From positions 1-64,000 of the forward strand of contig CANQPP010000002.1 of NCBI GenBank assembly GCA_947625765.1: 64,000 nucleotides of DNA. Direction: 5' to 3'. The notes below the pieces were generated by a model. The model made no database searches. It was not told the origin of the DNA and worked only from the letters and a program-made list of their open reading frames with translations. A program made the position numbers and the translations under genes. Origin of the DNA: an uncultured Clostridia bacterium. GTDB lineage: Bacteria; Bacillota; Clostridia; Christensenellales; UBA1750. This document shows, piece by piece, positions 1 to 10,474 of this stretch; positions within the stretch are counted from its first letter, which is position 1; every line of letters starts with the position of its first letter.

Positions 1-25
1 CCCCACCCGCCCAAAAATTTATATT

Positions 26-592
26 TTATAAAGATATGCGTTTGCGCACCTGCCGGGCGATGAACAGCGCCAAAGTCAGCTTGACGAGGTCCGGGACGAT
101 GAAGGGAAACACGCACCAGCCCAGGGCCGCCCACAGGCCGACCGCCTCGCCGCCCTGGGCGTAGACGACCATGAACCAGGCCGTGCCGAACGCGTAGCAG
201 ACCGCAAGCCCCAAAACCAGCGCGGCCGCCTCCGTCCAGAGCTTCCGCCCGGGCAGCTTCTCCCACAGCCAGTAGATCGCGCCGATCAGGAGGAAGCCAA
301 TCATATACCCGCCCGTGTTGCCCAGCAGCGCGCCGGGCCCCGCGTGGAACTCCGCGAACACGGGCACGCCGACCAGCCCCAACGCCAGATACACCGCCAC
401 GGCCGCGGTCCCGCGTCCCCCTCCCAACAGGGAGAGCACGCAGAACACCGCGAACGTCTGCATCGTGAACGGCACGACGCTGGGGATGCTGATCCAGGAG
501 CACAGCGCGATCAGCACCGCCGCCAGGGCGATGTAGGCTAGGTCGCGCGTCTTTCTTCCCCTCTGTCCGTTTCTCTGGTTTGCCATCTTCAT
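26..592 (-). CDS. bioY: BioY-type biotin transporter substrate-binding component
   Basis: 188-aa ORF; multi-TM with BioY-like SIPSVVPFTMQTFAVF and GGYMIGFL motifs. Confidence 0.88.
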   Translation of the reverse strand: MKMANQRNGQRGRKTRDLAYIALAAVLIALCSWISIPSVVPFTMQTFAVFCVLSLLGGGRGTAAVAVYLALGLVGVPVFAEFHAGPGALLGNTGGYMIGFLLIGAIYWLWEKLPGRKLWTEAAALVLGLAVCYAFGTAWFMVVYAQGGEAVGLWAALGWCVFPFIVPDLVKLTLALFIARQVRKRISL

Positions 593-596
593 CCTC

Positions 597-1457
597 CTAG
601 AAGACGCACATGCCGTCCCGCGCCACCACGATGTTGGCCTGGGAGTACCGGCTCATGTACCGCTGGTACTCCTCGTGGGAGAACGTCTGCACCTGGTTGA
701 TGTGGGTGACGAAGATGCGCGCGTCTGCCTTCAGGGCGTTCACGGCCATGAGGTTCTCCACCTGCTCCACCAGGTTCTCAGCGCTCATGTGGCCGTTGTC
801 CTTCTCCGCATGGAGGCTGCCCAGCGTGCCCTCGTGGATGAGCATGTCCGCCGCCTGTCCGCGCAGGGCTTCCAGGTTCTCCTTGGAATACAGCCCGGTG
901 TCGCAGGCGTAGAGCAGCTTGCCCTTTTCTCCCCGGTCGAACAGGTAGTTGATCGCCTTCTCCCCCTCGTGGGCCCTGTGGTTGGTCTCGATGGCGAAAA
1001 CGCGCATCCCGGCCGCCTCGAACCATTGATAGGGCTTGACGGCGTGGAACTCCAGCCTGCCCATCTCCTCCAGCTGCGTCATGGCGTTCAGGCCCACCGC
1101 CTTCACGGCCTCGCGGTAGCGGTCCAGCCAGGCCAGGCCCTTTTCGGACACGTAGAAGCGCACGGGGAAATGGCCAAGCCGGGAATTGGCCATGGTCATG
1201 GCCTCGATGTTGGCGATGGAGAAATGGTCCTCGTGGGTGTGGGTGATGAACACGTCCTGCACCTGCGCCAGCGACGCATTGTACTCCTGCGAGGCGGCGA
1301 ACACGTCCGGCCCGAAGTCAACCATGGTGGTCTCGTTCATCAAAAGAGCGCTGCGCTTCCTCGGGATCGCGCCCTCGCGGCGCGCCCGCTGGCAGACCTC
1401 ACAGTCGCAGTAGGGGTTGGGGAACAGCTCCGCGGCCCCGGTGCCCAAAAACAGCAT
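597..1457 (-). CDS. MBL-fold metallohydrolase (PhnP-like)
   Basis: Starts MLFLGTGAAELFPNPYCDCEVCQRAR; THTHEDHFS metal-binding motif. Confidence 0.85.
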   Translation of the reverse strand: MLFLGTGAAELFPNPYCDCEVCQRARREGAIPRKRSALLMNETTMVDFGPDVFAASQEYNASLAQVQDVFITHTHEDHFSIANIEAMTMANSRLGHFPVRFYVSEKGLAWLDRYREAVKAVGLNAMTQLEEMGRLEFHAVKPYQWFEAAGMRVFAIETNHRAHEGEKAINYLFDRGEKGKLLYACDTGLYSKENLEALRGQAADMLIHEGTLGSLHAEKDNGHMSAENLVEQVENLMAVNALKADARIFVTHINQVQTFSHEEYQRYMSRYSQANIVVARDGMCVF

Positions 1458-1476
1458 GCCGATCTCCTCCTGTGTA

Positions 1477-2151
1477 TTATTTTTCCAGCTCGTCCACGAT
1501 CTCGACGCCGCGGCTGGTGCCGATGCGGGAAGCGCCCGCGCGGATCATCTCCAGGGCGCTCGCCAGCGTGCGGATGCCGCCTGCGGCCTTGATGCCGATC
1601 TCGTCGCCCACCTGTTTTTTCATCAGGCGCACGTCCTCCACCGTCGCGCCGCCCGTGCCAAAGCCCGTGGAGGTCTTGATGAAGTCGGGCCGAATTTTGA
1701 GCGCCAGCTCGCAGAGCCGCTTCTTCTCGTCGTCGCTTAGGAAACAGTTCTCGAAGATCACCTTCACCGGGATGCCCTTCTCGTGGCAGGCGTCGGTGAT
1801 GCGGCGCATCTCCTCCTCCACCTTCGCCCAGTCCCCGGACTTGACGGCCGACACGTTCGTCACGTAGTCCACCTCGCCCGCGCCCTTGGCGATGGCGTCC
1901 AGGGCCTCGAACACCTTCACCTCCGTGGTGCACTGGCCCAGGGGGAAGGAGATGGCCGCGTCTACCAGCACGCCGCTGCCCTCCAGCCACTTTTTGCACA
2001 TAGGGATCGGCGCGTTGTTTATTGCCACGGTCTTAAAGCCGTATCGGGCGGCGGTCTCGCAGTGCAGCCGCAGGGCCTCGTAGCTCGCCTCGGGCTTGAG
2101 CAGCGTCTGGTCGATCAGCCGCGCCAGCGTCTTTTTCGTCAGTTGGGTCAT
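1477..2151 (-). CDS. deoC: Deoxyribose-phosphate aldolase
   Basis: IDQTLLKPEAS start, VKVIFENCFLSDDEK, FIKTSTGF and KAAGGIRT motifs. Confidence 0.93.
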   Translation of the reverse strand: MTQLTKKTLARLIDQTLLKPEASYEALRLHCETAARYGFKTVAINNAPIPMCKKWLEGSGVLVDAAISFPLGQCTTEVKVFEALDAIAKGAGEVDYVTNVSAVKSGDWAKVEEEMRRITDACHEKGIPVKVIFENCFLSDDEKKRLCELALKIRPDFIKTSTGFGTGGATVEDVRLMKKQVGDEIGIKAAGGIRTLASALEMIRAGASRIGTSRGVEIVDELEK

Positions 2152-2298
2152 GGGGTCAAGCGCCTCCTTGCCGAGCCTCTTCGCTCATCTTTTGCCCAGT
2201 ATACCACAGACGCGCCCGCCTCCGCCACAAAAATCGGCCTCTCATCCCGCATGGCGGAAAATCGCTTCTTTCTCGTGTCTTTTTGCCCATGTTTCGGT

Positions 2299-2327
2299 TT
2301 GACGTTTTCGTGATTTATCGGTATAAT
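2299..2327 (+). promoter_or_regulatory. Sigma-A-like promoter TTGACG-17-TATAAT
   Basis: TTGACG at 2299, TATAAT at 2322, 17-bp spacer; ~180 nt before the next start codon. Confidence 0.6.
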
Positions 2328-2508
2328 ATTTTCGCAGACTTATCTATGTAAGTCCCAAAAGCTCCGCTTTTGCTGCGGCGTTCGCCGCAGGCTCGATATC
2401 GACGGCGCGCCAAAAATACCCTTGCAGGCAAACATTTTTGCTCGCGGTATACTGTTAAAGATAGAACGACCAGCCCCGAAAATGCGCAGGAGGTGCATAT
2501 TTACACCC

Positions 2509-3360
2509 ATGGCACGATTTACCTTGACCGGCTTTGCGGACGAGATCTCGCCCCTGCTGGACGAACAGATGCGCGTTTTGAACGCCCTTTCCATCTCCTA
2601 CATGGAGCCCCGAACGGTGGACAACAAAAACATCGCGGACTTTACCCCCGCGGAGGCGAAGGTCATCCACCAAAGGCTCTGTGACCACGGCATCGGCATC
2701 TCCGCCTTGGGCTCGCCCATCGGCAAGATCCCGATCGAGGAGGACTTTGCTCCCCACCTGGACAAGTTCAAGAACCTGCTGGATGTGGCGCACGAGCTTG
2801 AGGCAGGCGCCATCCGCATCTTCAGCTTCTACACCCCGCAGGAGCAGGACCCCTGGAAGTACGAGGACGAGGTCCTCTCCCGCCTCTCCGCCCTGGTGGA
2901 TGCGGCCAGGGACAGCGGCGTGCATCTCCTGCACGAGAACGAGAAGGCCATCTTCGGCGACACCCCCGAGCGCTGCCTGCGCATCCACGAGACGTTCCCC
3001 AGCATCGGCTGCACCTTCGATCCCTCCAACTACGTGCAGTGCGGCGTGGACACCAAAAAGGCCTTCGAGCTGCTCCTGCCCCACATCCGCTACATGCACA
3101 TGAAGGATTCCGTGCGCGTGACGGACGGCGTGTTCCGCGACCACGGCTTTGAGAACGTGTCCGACGCCCACAGGCCCGTCGGCCAGGGCGACGGGCAGGT
3201 GCCCTACATACTCTCCCGGCTGCAGGAGAGCGGCTACGAGGGCTTCCTCTCCATCGAGCCGCACCTGAGCGCCGATCCCGCCTTCGGCTCCACCGGCGAG
3301 GAGAAGTTCACCGTCGCCGCCAACGCCCTGCGCGGGTGCCTGAAACAGATAGGAGCGTGA
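2509..3360 (+). CDS. Sugar phosphate isomerase/epimerase (xylose isomerase-like TIM barrel)
   Basis: FADEISPLLDEQ..., HENEKAIFGDTPERC, HMKDS, SIEPHL motifs; internal ATG after AGGAGG chosen as start. Confidence 0.8.
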   Translation: MARFTLTGFADEISPLLDEQMRVLNALSISYMEPRTVDNKNIADFTPAEAKVIHQRLCDHGIGISALGSPIGKIPIEEDFAPHLDKFKNLLDVAHELEAGAIRIFSFYTPQEQDPWKYEDEVLSRLSALVDAARDSGVHLLHENEKAIFGDTPERCLRIHETFPSIGCTFDPSNYVQCGVDTKKAFELLLPHIRYMHMKDSVRVTDGVFRDHGFENVSDAHRPVGQGDGQVPYILSRLQESGYEGFLSIEPHLSADPAFGSTGEEKFTVAANALRGCLKQIGA

Positions 3361-3370
3361 ATCCCCGACC

Positions 3371-4102
3371 ATGCCCAAGTACGGTGCCTATGACAAAAAC
3401 GACGGCTTCAGCTATGCGCTGGGCCTGTTCCCCTCCATGGAGCTGCTCGCCGCCCGGCCGGACAAGCTCAAGTGCCTGCTGGTGCAGGACCTAAGCTCCG
3501 AGTCCGAGGGCGTGCAGAAGCTCATCTCCCTGTGCAGGGAGCGCGGCGTGGAGGTCGAGGAAGCGCCCAAGGCGCTCGCCCGCATCTCCGGCAAGGAGAA
3601 CTGCTTCGCCGCCCTGGTGTTCGACAAGTACGAAAGCCCGCTGGTGGCCGCCGAGGACCACGTGCTGCTCTACTCCCCCTCGGACACCGGCAACGTGGGC
3701 TCCATCCTGCGCAGCGCCGTGGCCTTCGGCTATAAGAACGTGGCCATCATCCGGCCCGGCGTGGACCCATTCGACCCGCGGGTGATCCGCGCCTCCATGG
3801 GCGCGGCCTTCCGGCTGAACATCGAGGCGTTCGACAGCTTCGACGACTACCGTGCCCGCTTCTCCGACGCCATCCGGCCCTACTACCTGTTCCGCCTGCG
3901 CAACGCAAAGCCCTTATCCACCATTCGCCGCAAGTCCCCCGCGCCGCTTACCCTGGTCTTCGGCAACGAGGCCTCGGGCCTTCCCAAGGAGCTTGAGAAC
4001 TTCGGCCGCGGCGTGCTGATCGAGCAGGCCCCCACGGTGGATTCCCTGAACCTGTCCGTGGCCGCGGGCATCGGCCTGTACGCCTTCCGCAAGAGCGAAT
4101 AA
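3371..4102 (+). CDS. TrmH/SpoU-family RNA methyltransferase
   Basis: DTGNVGSILRSAVAFG, LVFGNEASGLPKE, SLNLSVAAGIGLY motifs. Confidence 0.85.
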   Translation: MPKYGAYDKNDGFSYALGLFPSMELLAARPDKLKCLLVQDLSSESEGVQKLISLCRERGVEVEEAPKALARISGKENCFAALVFDKYESPLVAAEDHVLLYSPSDTGNVGSILRSAVAFGYKNVAIIRPGVDPFDPRVIRASMGAAFRLNIEAFDSFDDYRARFSDAIRPYYLFRLRNAKPLSTIRRKSPAPLTLVFGNEASGLPKELENFGRGVLIEQAPTVDSLNLSVAAGIGLYAFRKSE

Positions 4103-4172
4103 AGCGCCGTAAGGACGGCCGTATGCGCGTCCTTATACATAAATAAGACCCACCATAAGGAGGTACCGTTTC

Positions 4173-5192
4173 ATGAAAAAGGTACGCTGCGGCGTCGTGG
4201 GGCTCGGCCAGATCGGCCCCATGCACTGCGAATCCATCTCCCAGATCGAGAACGCTCAGTTGGTCTGCGTCTGCGACCTGGAGGAGGAAAAGGCCAAGAA
4301 GTACGCGGAAATGTATGCCTGCGACTACACGCTGTCCTTTGACGAGATGATCGCCCGCGACGACATCGACCTGGTCCACGTCTGCCTGCCCAGCGGCATG
4401 CACGCCGAGTTCGGCTGCAAGGCGGCCAAGGCCGGCAAGAACGTGATCGTGGAAAAGCCCATCGACGTCTCCCTGGAGGCCGCCGACCGGCTCATCTCCA
4501 CCTGCCGCGCCTGCAACGTCAAGCTCTCCTGCATCTCCCAGCACCGCTTCGACCCCGACATCGACTACTTAAAGAAGGCCATCGACCGGGGCGAGCTGGG
4601 CCGCATCACCTTCGGCGGCAGCCACACCAAGTGGTACCGCTCCCAGGAATACTACGACTCCGGCGACTGGCGCGGCACCTGGGCGCTGGACGGCGGCGGG
4701 GCGCTGATGAACCAGAGCGTCCATTACGTGGACATGGTGCAGTACCTCTGCGGCCCCGTGGCGGAGATCCAGGCGCAGACCGCCATGCTCGCCCATGAGC
4801 GCATCGAGGTCGAGGACGTGGCCGTTGCCACCTTAAAGTTCAAGTCCGGCGCTTTGGGCCTTCTGGAAGGCAACACCACCGCCTATCCCGGCTTCTGCAC
4901 CCGTCTGGACATCTACGGCACCAAGGGCGGCGTCGTAATCGAGAACGACCAGGTCAAGGAGTGGCGCGTGGACGACTGTCCCGGCCCCGGCCAGCAGTCC
5001 GAGGGCGGCCCCAAGGGCGCTTCCTCCGCCGTCATCTACGGCAAGTCCCACACCCGCCAGATCGCGGACGTGGTCAACGCCATCTTGGAGGACCGCGACC
5101 CGCTGGTCACCGGCGAGGAGGCCCGCAATCCCCTGGCGATCGTCCTGGCCGTGTACGAGTCCGCCCGGGCCGGAAAGGTGGTCAAGCTCTGA
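4173..5192 (+). CDS. Gfo/Idh/MocA-family oxidoreductase
   Basis: GVVGLGQIGPMH Rossmann motif; EKPIDVSLEAADRLI. Confidence 0.9.
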   Translation: MKKVRCGVVGLGQIGPMHCESISQIENAQLVCVCDLEEEKAKKYAEMYACDYTLSFDEMIARDDIDLVHVCLPSGMHAEFGCKAAKAGKNVIVEKPIDVSLEAADRLISTCRACNVKLSCISQHRFDPDIDYLKKAIDRGELGRITFGGSHTKWYRSQEYYDSGDWRGTWALDGGGALMNQSVHYVDMVQYLCGPVAEIQAQTAMLAHERIEVEDVAVATLKFKSGALGLLEGNTTAYPGFCTRLDIYGTKGGVVIENDQVKEWRVDDCPGPGQQSEGGPKGASSAVIYGKSHTRQIADVVNAILEDRDPLVTGEEARNPLAIVLAVYESARAGKVVKL

Positions 5193-6196
5193 TGGACAAG
5201 ATCATCCGCACCGCGGTCATCGGCTGCGGCGGCATCTCGCAGGTGCACGTGGACGTGCTTTCCCGTCTGGAAAACGTGCGGATCGTCTCCGTCTGCGACG
5301 TGATCGAGGAGCGCGCCCGGGCCCGCGCCAAGCAGGCCGGCATCGACCGCTACACGCTGGACTGGCACGATTACATTTCCGACCCGGATATCGACGTGGT
5401 GCACCTGTGCACGCCCCACTACCTGCACGCGCCCATGGCCATCGCCCTGCTCAAAGCGGGCAAGCGCGTTTTGACGGAAAAGCCCATCGCCTCCGAGGTG
5501 GCCGACGCCGAGGAGATGATCCGCGTCTCCGACGGCAGGCTGGGCGTGGTGTTCCAGAACCGCTACAACGAGTCCACCCAGTACATCAAGCACGCCGTGG
5601 AGGACGGCCGCTTCGGCCGTCTGCTGGGCCTGCGCGGCTCCGTGTTCTGGCACCGCACGCCGGAGTATTACACCTCCTCCGGCTGGCGCGGCCGCTGGGC
5701 CACCGAGGGCGGCGGCGTGCTCATCAACCAGAGCATCCACACGCTGGACCTGCTCCTCTACCTGGGCGGCAAGGCGGTCTCCGTCAAGGGCAGCGCCTCC
5801 TGCGACCTGCTCTACGACACCATCGAGGTCGAGGACTCCGCCCACTGCCTGCTGCGCTTTGAGAGTGGCATCTACGGCAGCTTCTACGCCACCACCACCT
5901 ACTGCGACGACATGCCCGTGGAGGTGGAGGCCAAGTTCGAGAAGGCCACGCTGCACCTCTACGGCGAGACGCTGCTGGAGGTCAAAGACGGCAGGACCAC
6001 CTGCATCTGCACCTCCCAGGCCTCCGGCGAGAAGGCCTACTGGGGCACCGGCCACGCCGCGCTCATCCGCGACTACTACAGGTCCGTGCAGGAAGGCAAG
6101 CCCTTCTGGATCGACGGCGAGTCCGCGATCCCGGCGCTGAAGGCGCTAAAGGGCGTGTACGAGTCCACCCGCACCGGCAAGCCCGTGCTGCTGTAA
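5192..6196 (+). CDS. Gfo/Idh/MocA-family oxidoreductase
   Basis: ATGA overlap with previous gene; AVIGCGGISQVH and EKPIASEVADAEEMI. Confidence 0.9.
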   Translation: MDKIIRTAVIGCGGISQVHVDVLSRLENVRIVSVCDVIEERARARAKQAGIDRYTLDWHDYISDPDIDVVHLCTPHYLHAPMAIALLKAGKRVLTEKPIASEVADAEEMIRVSDGRLGVVFQNRYNESTQYIKHAVEDGRFGRLLGLRGSVFWHRTPEYYTSSGWRGRWATEGGGVLINQSIHTLDLLLYLGGKAVSVKGSASCDLLYDTIEVEDSAHCLLRFESGIYGSFYATTTYCDDMPVEVEAKFEKATLHLYGETLLEVKDGRTTCICTSQASGEKAYWGTGHAALIRDYYRSVQEGKPFWIDGESAIPALKALKGVYESTRTGKPVLL

Positions 6197-6314
6197 GGGA
6201 GCCACTTCATTTCTTCCGCGAACGACCGCCCGCGGGGCGCTTTTTCACCATCCCCGCGGGCCGTTTTTGTGGGCTTACAACATCCATATAAACCTGACAG
6301 GGAGGGAAAGACCG

Positions 6315-7499
6315 ATGAGAGATTTTGTGTACTGCGCGCCCACCCGCGTGGTGTTCGGCAGGGGCGTGGAAAAGCAGGTCGGCGAGCTGCTCAAGGAGTT
6401 CGGGGCCACGCGCGTGCTGCTGCAATACGGCGGCGGCTCCGTCAAGCGCAGCGGCCTTTACGACACGGTGGTGAACGCCGTGCGCGCCTGCGGCATCGAG
6501 CTGTACGAAAAGGGCGGCGTGCAGCCCAACCCCCGGCTCTCCTTCGTGAAGGAGGCCATCGAGCTGTGCCGCGAGAAGCAGGTGGACTTCCTGCTGGCCA
6601 TCGGCGGCGGCTCTGCCATCGACTCCACCAAGGCCACGGCCGTGGGCGTTCCCTATGAGGGCGACGTGTGGGACTTCTACTGCGGCAAGGCGAAGCCCAG
6701 GACGGCCCTGCCCGTGGGCGTGGTGCTCACCTTCCCCGCCGCGGGCTCGGAGGGCAGCAACTCCTCCGTCATCACCAACGTGGAGGCCGGCGGCATCAAG
6801 CGCGGCCTGGGCTGCGACCTCACCCGCCCCGCCTTCGCGCTCTACGACCCGGAGCTGACCTACACGCTGCCGCCCTACCAGACGGCGGCGGGCGCCTGCG
6901 ACATCATGGCCCACACCATGGAGCGCTACTTCACCAACGAGAAGGACGTGGACTTCTCCGACAGGCTCTGCGAGGCGCTGCTGCGCACCATCATCCGCCA
7001 AACGCCCGTGTGCTTAAAGGACCCCACCAACTACGAGGCCCGCGCGGAGATGATGTGGGCCTCCACCGTGGCGCACAACGACTTCCTGACCAACTTCCGC
7101 CTGGGCGACTGGGCCAGCCACCAGCTGAGCCACGAGCTCTCCGGCGCCTACGATTCCACCCACGGCGCGGCGCTGGCGGTGATCTTCCCCGCCTGGATGA
7201 AGTACGTCTACAAGCACGACGTCAAGCGCTTCTGCCGCTTCGCCGTGAACGTGATGGGCGTGGAGCCGGACTTCTTCCACGAGGAGGAAACGGCCCTGAA
7301 GGGCATCCGCGCCCTCGAGGACTTCTACCGCTCCATCGGCATGCCCGTGACGCTCAAGGAGCTGGGCGTGCCCGAGACCGGCCTGCGCGCCCTGGCCGAG
7401 AAGGTCAAGCGCAACCCCGACGGCACCGTGGGCCAGTTCGTCAAGCTGGATACCGAGGACTGCCTGGCCATCTACGAGCTGGCCAAGGGCACCGACTGA
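6315..7499 (+). CDS. Iron-containing alcohol dehydrogenase
   Basis: GGGSAIDSTKA, GSEGSNSSVIT, DIMAHTMERYF, SHQLSHELSGAYDSTHGAALA. Confidence 0.92.
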   Translation: MRDFVYCAPTRVVFGRGVEKQVGELLKEFGATRVLLQYGGGSVKRSGLYDTVVNAVRACGIELYEKGGVQPNPRLSFVKEAIELCREKQVDFLLAIGGGSAIDSTKATAVGVPYEGDVWDFYCGKAKPRTALPVGVVLTFPAAGSEGSNSSVITNVEAGGIKRGLGCDLTRPAFALYDPELTYTLPPYQTAAGACDIMAHTMERYFTNEKDVDFSDRLCEALLRTIIRQTPVCLKDPTNYEARAEMMWASTVAHNDFLTNFRLGDWASHQLSHELSGAYDSTHGAALAVIFPAWMKYVYKHDVKRFCRFAVNVMGVEPDFFHEEETALKGIRALEDFYRSIGMPVTLKELGVPETGLRALAEKVKRNPDGTVGQFVKLDTEDCLAIYELAKGTD

Positions 7500-7518
7500 A
7501 CATCGCTGAAACCAAAAG

Positions 7519-7553
7519 CAGGGAGGCGGACATTTTAAATGTCCGCCTCCCTG
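7519..7553. terminator. Near-perfect palindrome between convergent genes (likely bidirectional terminator)
   Basis: CAGGGAGGCGGACATTTTAAATGTCCGCCTCCCTG. Confidence 0.6.
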
Positions 7554-7580
7554 TCTGCGTATTCCACAGAAAAGTCCGCC

Positions 7581-8555
7581 TTAACGGATGCCCATTTCTT
7601 TCTCCACGGACTCCATCAGGCCCTTGATGTAGCCCACGGCAAAGAGGTTCCCCGCCAGGCCGTAGCTGGGCTTGGAGTTGTCCTCGCCCACCATCGTGGG
7701 CACGTGGTCGGGCCGGGCGATGCCGTCGAAGCCCACCTCGTAGTAGGCGCGCATCGCCTCGTACATATCGGTGATGCCGTCGTCGTGGAAGCTCTCGTTG
7801 AAGTGGTAACGGTCCCCCTGCACGTCGCGGAAGTGGACGAAGAAGATCTTCTTCTGCTTTCCGAAGCGGCGGATGGCCGCGGGCACGTCCTCGCCCATGG
7901 TGGCAAAGCAGCCCTGGCAGAAGGTCATGCCGTTGCGGGGGCTGTCATAGAGCTCGAACACCTTCTGGAAGGCGTCGGCGCTGGTCAGTATGCGGGAGAT
8001 GCCCATCAGCTCGTCCACGGGCGGGTCGTCCGGGTGCAGGGCCAGATCCACATCGGCCTCCTCGCACACCGGGATCACTTCCTTTAAGAAGCCTTCCAGC
8101 GTGCCCCAGAGCCGCTCCTTGCTGATCTTTCCGGCCCAGGTGTCCGGCGCGTTTTCCACATCGTGGATGTCGAAGCCGGTCACGGTCGCGCCGCCCCGGC
8201 TCACGATGGCCGTGTGGGTGCGGAACCAGTTGAGCACCGGCATCCAGTTGTAGCAGACCGTGCGGATGCCCAGTTTTCCGCAGTTGCGCAGGAACTCCTT
8301 GAAATTCTCCAGCTCCTCCTCCGCGCCGGGCAGCCCCAGCTTCACCTTGTCCAGCGCGGGCGGCCCCTCGATGATCGCCAGCTCCAGCCCCGCATCCGCG
8401 TAGGCGTTCTTCATCGCCAACAGGTTGCGGTAGGAATGCGTCGGGAAGTCCGCGTACCTGGACGCGCCGCTGATCACGTAGCGCAGGCCCATCTGCTTCT
8501 GCAGATCGACCTTCGCCCGGTCGAAGCCCCCAAAGTAAGCCAAGCCCAGTTTCAT
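7581..8555 (-). CDS. uxuA: Mannonate dehydratase (UxuA family)
   Basis: FDIHDVENAPD, LALHPDDPP, FCQGCFATMGEDV, FFVHFRDVQGD, RPDHVPTM motifs. Confidence 0.82.
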   Translation of the reverse strand: MKLGLAYFGGFDRAKVDLQKQMGLRYVISGASRYADFPTHSYRNLLAMKNAYADAGLELAIIEGPPALDKVKLGLPGAEEELENFKEFLRNCGKLGIRTVCYNWMPVLNWFRTHTAIVSRGGATVTGFDIHDVENAPDTWAGKISKERLWGTLEGFLKEVIPVCEEADVDLALHPDDPPVDELMGISRILTSADAFQKVFELYDSPRNGMTFCQGCFATMGEDVPAAIRRFGKQKKIFFVHFRDVQGDRYHFNESFHDDGITDMYEAMRAYYEVGFDGIARPDHVPTMVGEDNSKPSYGLAGNLFAVGYIKGLMESVEKEMGIR

Positions 8556-8645
8556 CGTTCCGTGCCCCCTTGTTCTTCTTTGTATTTGGAAATGCCGTGG
8601 CGAAGGCCATGCAGTTGCACAGCCTTCGCCAGGCCTATCCCAGTA

Positions 8646-10391
8646 TTACTTGTTGTAAACGCGGGGCTCGGACTCGACGGGCACATCCTCGATCATGGAG
8701 TTGAGCTCGTCCAGAACGGGCTGCACCTTGTCCTGCATGGAAGCGATCCAATCGTTCCACAGCTGGGGCAGTTCCTCCTTGGAGGCGGTGGTGATCAGCT
8801 CGATCATCTTGTCGGAGACCTCGGTCGTGAAGTTGCCGGACTTGTTCTTGTTTTCCGCGGACAGGTAGGAGGACTCATAGTCGAAGCTGCGCATGAATCC
8901 GTTGTCACGCAGGAACGCGAACTTTTCGTTGGTGTCGTCGATGTAGTTCTGCGGGTAGTTGACCTTAGGCGCATCCTCAGCGGAGATCGCCGCGCCGCCG
9001 TACCAGTTGAACCAGGAGCGGCTGTTGTCGGGATACGGATCGGCCTGGGTGCCGGGCAGCACCGTAGACTCGGGCCACAGGCACTTGACGGTGCCGTCCT
9101 CAGCCAGCTCCCAATCGGTGCCTTCGATGCCGTAGGCGCGGAAGTAGATGCCTTCCTTGGACAGCATCCAATCGAGCATATCCATCCAGCGGGTCATCTT
9201 GGCCTCGCCGATGTTGGCGCTCATGATCACAGCGCCCCAGTAGCACTGGCTCTGCTTGCACCACAGAGTGCCGTCAGGGCCGATGACCTTGGCCAGCGCG
9301 CCGGCTTCGTTCTCATCGATGTCGGGGAAGTTCTCCTTGAGGGCCTTGCGCACGGAGTACACGCGGTCCACGGTGAAGTTGTTGAAGTCGCTGCCCATCA
9401 GGCCGGCCTTGTAGCTTTCGTCGGGAGTCTGGCCCAGAGGATTGTCCGGCCAGATGATGCCCTGGTCATACAGGTCCTTGGCCACCAGCAGGCCTTCCAG
9501 CGTCTCGGGGCGGGCGGCGGTCCACTCATACTTGCCATCCTTGGGAGAGAACGCGCCGTATCCGTACTGGTTAGAGGTCTGGTATACGCCGAAGGCGTTG
9601 GGGAAGTAGAACAGCTCGGTGCCCATGCCGATGGTCTTGCCCGCGCCGTTCTCGCCGGGATCCTGCTCGATGAAGGCCTTGTTCAGCTCGACCCACTCAT
9701 CCCAGGTGTAGATGTCGTCCTCCTGGTAGAGGTTCAGCTTCTTGGCCCAGTCACGGCGATACATCCAGCTCATGCCGGACATGAAGTTGTACTCGGGGTT
9801 GTCGCGCAGCATGGTGTGGGCATACCACTTGCCATCGATGGTCATCAGCTCGTCGCCGACGTTGTTCTCCAGCTGGTAGTAGGCAGCCAGGTTGGGCCAC
9901 TTGGCTTCCAGCTCGTCCATGGAGGGATACGCCTGGAACATGCCCTGGTTTACCCAGTTAGCATACTCCGCGAACATGCTCTCGTCAAGGTCCATCCACA
10001 TAAGGTCGGGCATGTCGCCGGAGGACACCCACAGGCGGGCCTTTTCGTGCCTCTCGTTGAACGTCAGGGGGATCAGCTCGATCTCCACGTTGAACTTCTG
10101 CTGGAAGTAATCCCACAGCGCAGTGCCGGGGACCGCTTCGGCGTTCTGAACGTTCGAGGAGATGCTGAGCTTCTCGGAGAAGTCGGGCGTGTAGCCGGTC
10201 TCCTCCTGGGTCTCGGGAGCTACGGGCTGCTCCTGTTCGGGCTGGGTCTCAGCCTCGTTTCCGCTCTCGGTCGCGTTCTGGTCATTTGCCGGCGGCGTGG
10301 TCTGCTGTGCAGGGGCCGAACTGCAGCCCGCGATCCACAGCATGCACAGAGCCAGCAGGCAGGCCAGCGCTCTTGTCAGCTTCTTGCTCAT
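8646..10391 (-). CDS. Extracellular solute-binding lipoprotein (LplA-like)
   Basis: N-terminal lipobox LWIAGCSS; large SBP adjacent to LplB/LplC-type permeases. Confidence 0.88.
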   Translation of the reverse strand: MSKKLTRALACLLALCMLWIAGCSSAPAQQTTPPANDQNATESGNEAETQPEQEQPVAPETQEETGYTPDFSEKLSISSNVQNAEAVPGTALWDYFQQKFNVEIELIPLTFNERHEKARLWVSSGDMPDLMWMDLDESMFAEYANWVNQGMFQAYPSMDELEAKWPNLAAYYQLENNVGDELMTIDGKWYAHTMLRDNPEYNFMSGMSWMYRRDWAKKLNLYQEDDIYTWDEWVELNKAFIEQDPGENGAGKTIGMGTELFYFPNAFGVYQTSNQYGYGAFSPKDGKYEWTAARPETLEGLLVAKDLYDQGIIWPDNPLGQTPDESYKAGLMGSDFNNFTVDRVYSVRKALKENFPDIDENEAGALAKVIGPDGTLWCKQSQCYWGAVIMSANIGEAKMTRWMDMLDWMLSKEGIYFRAYGIEGTDWELAEDGTVKCLWPESTVLPGTQADPYPDNSRSWFNWYGGAAISAEDAPKVNYPQNYIDDTNEKFAFLRDNGFMRSFDYESSYLSAENKNKSGNFTTEVSDKMIELITTASKEELPQLWNDWIASMQDKVQPVLDELNSMIEDVPVESEPRVYNK

Positions 10392-10474
10392 GGTCTTTCC
10401 TCCTTAAAACAAATTTGGTTCTTGTATCCAGATCCGAGCCTGGTTGGTCCGGAGAGGATCCTTCTTAGTGCGTC

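Noticed and set aside
4961-5191. Extended N terminus of the second Gfo/Idh ORF
   Set aside because: Overlaps the first Gfo/Idh gene out of frame; true start at 5192 in an ATGA junction
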